32,191 nt of DNA. Origin: Acetobacteraceae bacterium. GTDB lineage: Bacteria; Pseudomonadota; Alphaproteobacteria; Acetobacterales; Acetobacteraceae. Numbering within the stretch: position 1 is the first letter of the stretch; each line of letters starts with the position of its first letter. A program made the position numbers and the translations under genes. Under the pieces are notes generated by a model. It was not told the DNA's origin, did not search any database, and saw only the letters and a program-made list of their open reading frames with translations. Of this stretch, positions 1 to 6,138 are shown piece after piece. The stretch spans positions 1 to 32,191 of the forward strand of contig DAIDIQ010000090.1 in the NCBI GenBank assembly GCA_027459285.1. The letters run 5' to 3'.

Positions 1-143
1 CACCCCCACCCGGCCACCCATGGCAGTGTACGCTCGTGGGTGGCCGGGTGGGGGTGCGGGCCGGTGCCGGACTTCAAGTCAGCATGTGGGGGCGCGGGCC
101 GGTGCCGGACTTGACCAAGCACGTGGCCGGGTGGGGGTGCGGG
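1..143. repeat. GC-rich direct and inverted repeats
   Basis: Bases 1-20 and 37-56 are perfect 20-base inverted copies of each other around a 16-base spacer. The right arm recurs as a direct copy: the 21 bases at 40-60 match those at 123-143 exactly. Between them a second 19-base unit occurs at 56-74 and 94-112, 38 bases apart, and contains the small palindrome CCGGTGCCGG. The layout suggests two to three decayed copies of a tandem unit of roughly 40 bases, possibly continuing left of the window. It lies just downstream of the minus-strand CHRD gene, so it could act in transcript termination, but there is no T-run after a stem. No gene is visible here. Confidence 0.8.
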
Positions 144-155
144 CGGCTCAGTCGG

Positions 156-605
156 TCAGCGTGATGGGGGCATCACGGGTCCGGCGGCGGCGCCGGCCGG
201 ATGGTCCTTGGTGTGCACATTGATGTACCAGTGTCCGGCCTCGAAGGCGCGGGCCTGCTCGGGCGTCAGGAAGGCATGGCCGGTGATCGGGTCCGGCAAT
301 TTTGCCTCGCCCTTCTTGGAGATCCACAAAACCGGCGGGCCGCTTTCGCCGGGGGCGCTGGCCTGGTGGAAATGCACCATGGTAACTTTGCTGGGAAAGC
401 CCTTGTATTTGAAGCTCCATCCCAGCAGGCGGGTATCCGGGTCGTAGGTCAGCTGTGCCACTCCGGTGCCGGTATGCGCCACGGGCGGCATTTCATGCGC
501 GCCGGAAACGGGCACGTTGAATTCGGTGCTGGCGGCAAAGGCGGGCGAGGCGATCAGCGTTGCAAACAGTGTCGCCGCCATGGATCGGGCGAGCAGGCGC
601 TTCAT
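156..605 (-). CDS. Secreted CHRD-domain protein
   Basis: A protein of about 149 residues whose body resembles the CHRD domain, first described in chordin and found in many exported bacterial proteins of unknown role. Residues 1-24 look like a Sec signal peptide: a basic start (MKRLLAR), a hydrophobic stretch and an AFA cleavage site. The rest, about 27-140, shows typical CHRD features: an opening strand TEFNVPVSG with EMPPV, a G-T-G-x-A-x-L-T-Y segment, and a late W-Y-I-N-V-H-T strand preceding the glycine-rich end. The ATG at 605 is chosen because GGAG lies six bases upstream and the signal peptide starts there; an ATG two codons earlier abuts that GGAG. The protein probably acts in the periplasm or outside the cell. 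The function is unknown, and it seems unrelated to the neighbouring mscL. Confidence 0.85.
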   Translation of the reverse strand: MKRLLARSMAATLFATLIASPAFAASTEFNVPVSGAHEMPPVAHTGTGVAQLTYDPDTRLLGWSFKYKGFPSKVTMVHFHQASAPGESGPPVLWISKKGEAKLPDPITGHAFLTPEQARAFEAGHWYINVHTKDHPAGAAAGPVMPPSR

Positions 606-694
606 TGTCATCTCCGTTCCTGGTGAGGGCCGCCATCGACATTGGCCCAGCCTGGGCGCGTGGCAAGGGTTGCGGCCGCGCGCCGGCATGCGGT

Positions 695-1144
695 TCAGGG
701 CTTCGACTTCAGCGTATCCCGGATTTCCATCAGCAGGGTTTCGGTCAGCGTCGGCCCGGGTGGCGGCGCCGCCTCCTTCGCGCGTTGGAAGCGTGAGATC
801 ACCTTGACCAGCCAGAAAATCGCGAAGGCGACGATCAGGAAGTTGAACACGGCGTTGAGGAACAGGCCGAGATTGATGGTGACCGCGCCGGCCTTCTGTG
901 CCGCCGCCAACGTGTCGAAATGCGCACCGAGGGGCTTGAGCACAAGAAAGATATTCTTGAAATCGATGCCCCCGACGAGCAGGCCGATGACCGGGGTGAT
1001 GATATCCTTGACCAGGCTGCTGACGATGCCGGTGAAGGCGGCGCCGATGATGATGCCGACCGCGAGATCGACCACGTTGCCGCGCATGATGAAGGCTTGG
1101 AATTCGGCCACCCAGCCGGGCTTTTTCACGTCAACGCCCACCAT
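695..1144 (-). CDS. mscL: Large-conductance mechanosensitive channel MscL
   Basis: MscL forms a homopentameric pore in the inner membrane that opens under tension to release solutes during osmotic downshock. The 149-residue length fits the family. The N-terminal amphipathic helix leads into the conserved segment FIMRGNVVDLAVG (18-30), and the pore-lining first transmembrane helix continues to about residue 50. The second helix is about 90-114 (NLGLFLNAVFNFLIVAFAIF), and the C-terminal bundle helix with LLMEIRDTL is at 137-145. The ATG at 1144 is chosen because AGGGGAG lies a few bases upstream and the family N-terminus starts here; the longer open frame reads back into serS. It follows serS by 85 bases on the same strand, so it may be co-transcribed or have its own promoter. 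Confidence 0.95.
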   Translation of the reverse strand: MVGVDVKKPGWVAEFQAFIMRGNVVDLAVGIIIGAAFTGIVSSLVKDIITPVIGLLVGGIDFKNIFLVLKPLGAHFDTLAAAQKAGAVTINLGLFLNAVFNFLIVAFAIFWLVKVISRFQRAKEAAPPPGPTLTETLLMEIRDTLKSKP

Positions 1145-1229
1145 GCTGCTCCCCTGTGTTTCGTGTGCGAGCGAGTGTGGCGGAGGTTCACAGCAAACGG
1201 AAGATGAAATGAGGCCGGGGCGCCGCGCG

Positions 1230-2501
1230 CTATGTCGCGATGGTTTCCAGCCCGCCGAGATAGGGCCGGAGGGGGCTGGGCACCCGGATCGACCCATCCG
1301 CGTTCTGGTGGTTTTCCATGACCGCGATCAGGGCGCGGCCGACGGCGACGCCCGAGCCGTTGAGTGTGTGCACCGGCAGGGTGGCCTTGGCGCCCGTTGG
1401 GCGGTAGCGGGCTTCCATGCGACGGGCCTGGAAGGCATGGCAGTTGGAGCAGGAGGAGATTTCCCGATATCGTCCCTGGCCCGGCAGCCAGACTTCGAGA
1501 TCATAGGTTTTGGCGGCGGCAAAGCCGGTATCGCCGGCACATAGCAGAACGCGCCGATAGGGGAGTTCCAGCGCCTCGAGCACGGATTCGGCGGCGCGGG
1601 TCATGTGTTCATGTTCAGCCTCGCTTTGCGCGGGTGTTGCGATGGTCACCATTTCGACCTTGCGGAACTGGTGCTGGCGCAGCATGCCGCGCGTATCCCG
1701 TCCGGCCGACCCTGCCTCGCTGCGGTAACAATCGGTGAGGGCCGCGCGACGGATGGGTAGGGACGCCTCGGGCAGGATTTGCCCGGCCACCAGGTTGGTG
1801 AGCGGCACTTCGGCGGTGGGAATAAGCCAGCGCCCGTCAGTGGTGCGGAAGCAATCCTCGGCGAATTTGGGCAGTTGGCCGGTGCCGTAGAGGGTTGCGT
1901 CGTTGACCAGGCCAGGCACGGCGGTTTCGGTGAAGCCATGCTGGCGGGTGTGCAAATCGAGCATGAATTGGCCGAGTGCCCGCTCCAACTGGGCGAGCGC
2001 ACCGTGCAGCACGGTGAAACGTGCGCCGGCGATGCGGCCGGCGGTATCGAAATCCATCAGGCCGAGCGCCTCACCCAACTCGAAATGCTGACGGGGGGTG
2101 CCGGCAAAGCCGGGCAAGGTGCCGACCTGCTTTTGCACCTGATTATGGGCTTCGTCCGGCCCGTCCGGCACGGTGGGGTCGAGCAGGTTGGGCAGGGCGG
2201 CGAGGAGGGCGCGCTGTTCGGCCTCGGCCGTGTTCGCCCGCGCCTCGATCGCTTCCAGCCGGGCGCGCAGGCTGGCGGCCTCGGCCTCCTGCGTCTCGGT
2301 CGGGTCCCCTGCCCTTTTGGCTTGGCCGATGGCTTTGGCCAGCGCGTTGCGGCGGGCCTGGCCTTCCTGCAAGTCGGTCAGGTCGGCGCGGCGGGCGGCG
2401 TCGATCGCGAGCAACCGGGCCGAGATCGGCGGCAGGTTGCGCCGGGCCAGGGCCGCGTCGAAAGCGTCGGGGTTTTCCCGGACGAATTTGATGTCGTGCA
2501 T
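1230..2501 (-). CDS. serS: Seryl-tRNA synthetase
   Basis: Charges tRNA-Ser (and tRNA-Sec where present) with serine in the cytoplasm. The 423-residue protein has the standard layout: an N-terminal tRNA-binding domain starting [10 protein letters not shown] with an Ala/Glu/Arg-rich helical hairpin (about 35-105), then a class II catalytic core. Visible motifs are the serine-binding TAE at 229-231, motif 2 around R260 to R271 with the FRKVEM strand just after it, and motif 3 with NGSG at 381-384 and the ATP-binding arginine R389. The C-terminal PLRPYLGG is also typical. The start lies six bases after the tatC stop, so the two genes are probably co-transcribed; a tatC-serS linkage is common in alphaproteobacteria. 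No strong ribosome binding site is seen, which fits translational coupling. Confidence 0.98.
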   Translation of the reverse strand: MHDIKFVRENPDAFDAALARRNLPPISARLLAIDAARRADLTDLQEGQARRNALAKAIGQAKRAGDPTETQEAEAASLRARLEAIEARANTAEAEQRALLAALPNLLDPTVPDGPDEAHNQVQKQVGTLPGFAGTPRQHFELGEALGLMDFDTAGRIAGARFTVLHGALAQLERALGQFMLDLHTRQHGFTETAVPGLVNDATLYGTGQLPKFAEDCFRTTDGRWLIPTAEVPLTNLVAGQILPEASLPIRRAALTDCYRSEAGSAGRDTRGMLRQHQFRKVEMVTIATPAQSEAEHEHMTRAAESVLEALELPYRRVLLCAGDTGFAAAKTYDLEVWLPGQGRYREISSCSNCHAFQARRMEARYRPTGAKATLPVHTLNGSGVAVGRALIAVMENHQNADGSIRVPSPLRPYLGGLETIAT

Positions 2502-2507
2502 GGGGGG

Positions 2508-3284
2508 TCAGATGTCGATTGGCTTCGGCTCGACATAACGGGCGGCGAGCACGGACAGTTCGTAGAGAATGATCAGCGGCACGGCGAGACCGGTCTGGGT
2601 GAAAATATCCGGCGGCGTGAGGATGGCGGCGATGATGAAGCAGCCGACATAGGCGTAACGCCGCATCTTGCTCAGGGTGGCGGCGGAGACGATGCCGACG
2701 CGGGCCAGCAGGGTGAGGGCCACCGGCATCTGGAACGCGAGGCCGAACGCGAAGATCAGCTTCATGACCAGGGCGAGATATTCATCGACCTTGGGCGCCA
2801 GTTGAATGGGCAAGCCATCGGCGCCGGCGGATTGAAACGACAGGAAGAAACGCCAGGCCATGGGGAATATGAAATAATAGGCGAGCGCCGCGCCGGCCAG
2901 AAACAGCACCGGGGTTGCGACCAGGAACGGCAGCACGGCGCGCTTTTCGCTGCGGTATAGGCCGGGCGCGATGAACAGCCAGAGCTGGATGGCAATGAAG
3001 GGAAACGACAGGAACAAACCGCCGAAAACGGCGACCTTGATGTAGGTGAAAAATGCCTCGTACAGCGCGGTGTAGATGAAGCCGCGGTTCTGGCCGGAGG
3101 TTTTCTCGAGTATGTGAGCGAGCGGTGCCGCCAAATATGCGAAAATGGCGTGCGAGAAATGATAACAGAGCAGAAAGCACAGCACGAAAACGACCGCTGA
3201 CCACAAGATGCGCCGCCGCAGCTCGATCAGATGCGCGAGCAGCGGCATCTCCTTGTCGTCGATCGGGTCGTCCTCGCGGGTCAT
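2508..3284 (-). CDS. tatC: Sec-independent translocase subunit TatC
   Basis: TatC is the multi-spanning core of the twin-arginine translocase; with TatB it binds the twin-arginine signal of folded substrates. The 258-residue protein carries the family's cytoplasmic N-terminus with MPLLAHLIELRRRI (13-26), followed by hydrophobic segments consistent with the six transmembrane helices of the family. The conserved FFTYIKVAVFGG and PFIAIQLWLFIAPGLY regions are present, as is the late FGLAFQMPVALTLLARVGIV stretch. It lies 15 bases downstream of tatB. Likely substrates include cofactor-containing periplasmic enzymes of the respiratory chain. No irregularity is seen in the protein itself. Confidence 0.98.
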   Translation of the reverse strand: MTREDDPIDDKEMPLLAHLIELRRRILWSAVVFVLCFLLCYHFSHAIFAYLAAPLAHILEKTSGQNRGFIYTALYEAFFTYIKVAVFGGLFLSFPFIAIQLWLFIAPGLYRSEKRAVLPFLVATPVLFLAGAALAYYFIFPMAWRFFLSFQSAGADGLPIQLAPKVDEYLALVMKLIFAFGLAFQMPVALTLLARVGIVSAATLSKMRRYAYVGCFIIAAILTPPDIFTQTGLAVPLIILYELSVLAARYVEPKPIDI

Positions 3285-3299
3285 GGCGGAAAATTCGGA

Positions 3300-3773
3300 T
3301 CAGGCGCCGGCGACGCGCGGTGGCACGAAGGCGGGCGCGGCCTGAAATTTGCGCTCCGCCGCGACCAGGCTGGGCGGAATGCAGGCGGGCGCGCGGTCCG
3401 GCGGGGGGCGCAGATGATCCGGTGGCGGCGCGGGACGGGCGGGGCGCAAGATGGTTGGCTCCGGGCGCTCCGTGATGTCGATGGGCGGGTCATCGATCGG
3501 GTTGGCGCGGGGAACCGCCGTCGGGTCGATGGCCCGGGCAATCTGGCTGCGCACGTCCAGGCCCCGCAGCGAGGCCAGTTCCTGGCGCATTTCGCCGAGA
3601 TCGGCTTCTCGGATCAGGTCGTCGACATGGGTCTGGAACTCACCGGCCATGCCGCGCATTTTCCGCACGGTTCTGACCACGGCGCGAATGGCATGCGGCA
3701 GGTCCTTGGGCCCGATGAGCACCAGGGCAACCACGACGACCAGCGCAATCTCGGACGGAGCGAACCCGAACAT
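3300..3773 (-). CDS. tatB: Sec-independent translocase subunit TatB
   Basis: TatB, with TatC, forms the receptor complex for twin-arginine signal peptides. The 157-residue protein has one N-terminal transmembrane helix (about 5-20), the Gly-Pro hinge of the TatA/B family at 21-22, and a long amphipathic and charged helix (about 24-80) with KMRGMAGEFQ. A Pro/Arg/Ala-rich, probably disordered tail follows from about residue 95. The helix and long tail favour TatB over TatA, as does the position next to tatC. No tatA is found in the window, although tatA, tatB and tatC are often adjacent; it is presumably elsewhere. The gene is transcribed divergently from the SRPBCC-like gene across a 143-base gap that must hold both promoters. 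Confidence 0.93.
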   Translation of the reverse strand: MFGFAPSEIALVVVVALVLIGPKDLPHAIRAVVRTVRKMRGMAGEFQTHVDDLIREADLGEMRQELASLRGLDVRSQIARAIDPTAVPRANPIDDPPIDITERPEPTILRPARPAPPPDHLRPPPDRAPACIPPSLVAAERKFQAAPAFVPPRVAGA

Positions 3774-3916
3774 GACGTGGAGTCTAGAGCGGAACCGCCT
3801 GTGTGCAAACCTGCCAAGGCTTGGGGCTGGGCTGCCACGGCGCTAGGCTTGCCATGCCGCCTCGGCACGGCCCGCCTGGCGCGCGGCACGCAGTTGAGGC
3901 GGCCAGGAGGCATAGC

Positions 3917-4330
3917 ATGGCAGCGTCGCGCCAGCCGAACACGGTGACACTCAGCATTACCATCGCGCGGGATTGGCGCGAGGTGTATGCCCGGTTCTGG
4001 CGGCCCGACACGTTTGCCCTTTGGGCCAGGGGGTTGAGCCAGGGCGCGCTCCGGGAAATCGCCGGCGGGTGGCAGGCGGATGGGCCGGGCGGGCTGGTCA
4101 GCCTCCGCTTCACCGACCGCAACGAATACGGGATCATGGACCATTGGGTGTCGCTCGCCTCCGGCGCGGTGGTTTATGTGCCGATGCGGGTGGTGGCCCG
4201 CGGCACGGGCGCGGAAGTGATGCTGACCCTGTTTCGCCAACCGGACATGGACGATGCCGCCTTCACCCGCGATGCGGCCTGGGTCGAGGCGGACCTCGCC
4301 CGGCTCAAAACGCTCGCCGAGGGGGAATGA
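3917..4330 (+). CDS. SRPBCC/polyketide-cyclase-like protein
   Basis: A 137-residue protein without signal peptide or membrane segment. Its pattern fits the SRPBCC (START/Bet v1-like) fold, which binds hydrophobic ligands: an opening strand TVTLSITI, an amphipathic helix RDWREVYARFWRPDTFALWA, a run of strands including LVSLRFTDRNEYGIMDHWV, and a long C-terminal helix with WVEADLARLKTLAE that would cover the cavity. The ligand is unknown. The ATG at 3917 is chosen because a perfect AGGAGG lies six bases upstream; upstream in-frame codons read through the divergent promoter region. The glutathione S-transferase-like gene starts one base after its stop, so the two are almost certainly one transcript and may work on the same small molecule; that last point is inference. 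Confidence 0.8.
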   Translation: MAASRQPNTVTLSITIARDWREVYARFWRPDTFALWARGLSQGALREIAGGWQADGPGGLVSLRFTDRNEYGIMDHWVSLASGAVVYVPMRVVARGTGAEVMLTLFRQPDMDDAAFTRDAAWVEADLARLKTLAEGE

Positions 4331-4331
4331 C

Positions 4332-4976
4332 ATGCAGGAACCCGCGCCCGCGCCGCGCCTGATCGGCCAATACGATTCGCCCTTCGTACGCAGGGTCGGG
4401 GTGGTGCTGCGCCATTACGGGGTGGCCTATAGCCACTGCCCCTGGTCGGTGTTCCGGGACGCGGCACAGGTCGCGAGCATCAGCCCGCTGTGCCGCGTGC
4501 CGGTTCTGGTGCTGGCGAATGGGGAAGCGCTGATCGATACTGTCTCGATTCTGGATTATCTGGATGAAATTGCCCCGCCCGACCGGCGCCTGATCGCCGC
4601 ATCCGGCCCCGCCCGGCGGGCCGTGCTGCGCATCGCCGCCTTGGCGAACGGCTTGTGCGATAAGCTGGTGAGCCTCGTCTATGAACGCGCCATGCATGAC
4701 GCCACCTCCGCCCAATGGCTCGCCCGCTGCGAGGCACAGGTCACGGCGGTGATCGCGGCGCTGGAGGCGGAGTGCACTGGCGGCCCCGGCGCCTATTGGT
4801 TCGGCCCGACCCTGTCGCACGCGGACATCGCCCTCACCTGCGCCCACCGGTTTCTCCGCGAGGCCCAACCACCCCTTTATGCCGCGCTGACAGCCCCAAA
4901 GCTCGCCACCCACGCGGCAAAATGCGAGGCGCTGCCAGTGTTCGCGGCGGTAACGCAGGCGTTCGTGCCGCCGTGA
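4332..4976 (+). CDS. Glutathione S-transferase-like protein
   Basis: A 214-residue cytosolic GST-fold protein. The N-terminal thioredoxin-like domain shows the opening strand LIGQYDSPFVRRV (about 10-22), with Ser or Tyr near the usual catalytic position, the cis-proline motif RVPVL at 55-59, and DTVSILDYLDE at 69-79, which corresponds to the glutathione gamma-glutamyl-binding E/D-S-x-x-I segment. The all-helical C-terminal domain follows, with the conserved LSHADIALTCAHRFLRE in its core. The ATG at 4332 is one base after the preceding stop, and GAGGGGGA lies just upstream; the longer frame runs inside the preceding gene. Substrate and reaction are unknown; detoxification or an isomerase role are possible. 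Confidence 0.88.
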   Translation: MQEPAPAPRLIGQYDSPFVRRVGVVLRHYGVAYSHCPWSVFRDAAQVASISPLCRVPVLVLANGEALIDTVSILDYLDEIAPPDRRLIAASGPARRAVLRIAALANGLCDKLVSLVYERAMHDATSAQWLARCEAQVTAVIAALEAECTGGPGAYWFGPTLSHADIALTCAHRFLREAQPPLYAALTAPKLATHAAKCEALPVFAAVTQAFVPP

Positions 4977-5009
4977 GAGCCGGGTGACAACAGGTCGGAA
5001 CCAGGTGCC

Positions 5010-5975
5010 ATGAAAAAATCCGAACCCGTCGCACGCATCGTCATGGACGCGGTTGCAACCGAACAGAATTTCGTCGAGGCGGACTATCTTCTTTGCAATC
5101 AGGATGTCGCCGAGGCGGTTGCGGCGCAACGGATTCCGAGCGGGCTGTGGCATTTCCGGCATTTCGGCGTGCATGAAGGGCGCATGATTCGCCGGGCATC
5201 ATCCATCGAACCGATGCGCGCGATGAAGATGCGGAAGCTAGCCAAAAATCTGCTTCCCGGCATGGCCCGCAAGCGCCACGGGCTGAAACTGGACTTTCTT
5301 ACCGAGGCACTGGTACGAGAGACGGGAATTTCGACGACCGGTTCGGTGTCGTCGAACGATTACGACGCGTTCACCGGTGCAATGATCGAAGATTATTCCG
5401 ACGGGCTGATCCTCGATTGTGGCGCGGGGAAACGCCCGGTTTATTACCATAATGTCGTCAATTATGAAATCGTCGATTATGACACGACCGACGTTCTGGG
5501 GGTGGGAGAGGCGCTGCCTTTCCGCGACAACTGTTTTGACGGTGTGATTTCGGTGGCCGTGCTGGAACATGTCAGAGATCCATTCCGATGTGCCGCGGAG
5601 ATAATTCGCGTGCTTAGGCCAGGCGGCAGATTGATATGCTGCGTTCCGTTTTTACAGCCGGAACACGGCTACCCGCATCATTACTACAACATGGCGCCGC
5701 AAGGATTGCGCGCCTTGTTCGAGCGGTCGCTGGTAATTGACGACCACAAGGTGATCGCCTCGATCCTGCCGATCTGGTCGCTGAAGTGGATCGTCACGTC
5801 CTGGGCGGCGGGCTTGCAGGGCGAGGCGCTGGCGCATTTCCGGAAGACAACGCTGGAGGATTTGCTGACAACCGACATCGGCGCGCTGCTCAGGGCCGAC
5901 TGGGTAACAACGCTCCCTGACCGCAAGAATTTCGAGCTCGCCAGCGCGACGCTGTTATTGGCGCACAAGCCATGA
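5010..5975 (+). CDS. SAM-dependent methyltransferase with N-terminal NPDVA-like module
   Basis: A 321-residue protein in two parts. Residues about 21-58 (FVEADYLLCNQDVAEAVAAQ, then WHFRHFGVHEGR) resemble a short module seen, from general knowledge, in bacterial glycan-related and secreted proteins, with consensus YLxxNPDVAxAV...H(Y/F)xxxGxxEGR. Residues about 130-250 form a class I methyltransferase: motif I LILDCGAG at 133-140, the acidic residue region YEIVDYD at 152-158, GVGEALPFRDNCFDGVISVAVLEHV across 165-188, and RVLRPGGRLICCVPF at 200-214. This is the Methyltransf_11 pattern. The substrate is unknown; a sugar or lipid-linked glycan is only a guess from the N-terminal module. It starts 33 bases after the GST-like gene and may be in the same transcript. 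It ends against hairpin terminators facing dnaE. Confidence 0.85.
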   Translation: MKKSEPVARIVMDAVATEQNFVEADYLLCNQDVAEAVAAQRIPSGLWHFRHFGVHEGRMIRRASSIEPMRAMKMRKLAKNLLPGMARKRHGLKLDFLTEALVRETGISTTGSVSSNDYDAFTGAMIEDYSDGLILDCGAGKRPVYYHNVVNYEIVDYDTTDVLGVGEALPFRDNCFDGVISVAVLEHVRDPFRCAAEIIRVLRPGGRLICCVPFLQPEHGYPHHYYNMAPQGLRALFERSLVIDDHKVIASILPIWSLKWIVTSWAAGLQGEALAHFRKTTLEDLLTTDIGALLRADWVTTLPDRKNFELASATLLLAHKP

Positions 5976-6007
5976 CGGAATCGGGGGAGTAAACGGAGGA
6001 AAGAGTT

Positions 6008-6031
6008 GTTCTTTTTGTGAACAAAAAGAAC
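6008..6031. terminator. Perfect 11-bp hairpin between convergent genes
   Basis: An 11-base arm (GTTCTTTTTGT) and its exact reverse complement flank a two-base centre, 32 bases after the methyltransferase stop. The A/T-rich arms mean either strand ends in a U-rich or A-rich stem. On the minus strand it is followed by AACTCTTTCC. Because the methyltransferase and dnaE converge here, it probably helps end transcription from both sides. It adjoins the dispersed repeat described next. Confidence 0.6.
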
Positions 6032-6039
6032 CAAAAAAA

Positions 6040-6130
6040 CTTCGTTCCTTCAGGGCGAAGTGCCACCATCACCCCAAAATCCCGGTATGAAAGTTTTTTG
6101 CGCGACTTTTTTTCAGAAAAGTCGCTTCTT
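6040..6130 (+). repeat. Composite dispersed repeat, copy A
   Basis: The 38-base core at 6093-6130 matches the reverse complement of 32047-32084 with one mismatch. It contains the hairpin 6102-6125, a nine-base stem GCGACTTTT with a six-base loop, followed by a T-rich tract (TTCTTTCTTCC) that would suit plus-strand termination. Upstream of the core, both copies carry a CTTCG...CGAAG stem with CCTTC and GGGCGAAG, then a C-rich spacer. When translated, both copies give a similar run (TPKS, then F-x-R-x-F-F), so the likeness extends beyond the hairpin. It lies in the gap between two convergent genes, a usual site for such elements. Confidence 0.75.
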
Positions 6131-6138
6131 TCTTCCTC

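Noticed and set aside
1-143. CRISPR array
   Set aside because: Repeat units are of unequal length, overlap each other and have no regular unique spacers; no cas genes are near.
3821-3849. Sigma-70-like promoter TTGGGG, 17 bases, TAGGCT before the SRPBCC-like gene
   Set aside because: Spacing is right but both hexamers are poor matches, and such matches are easy to find by chance.
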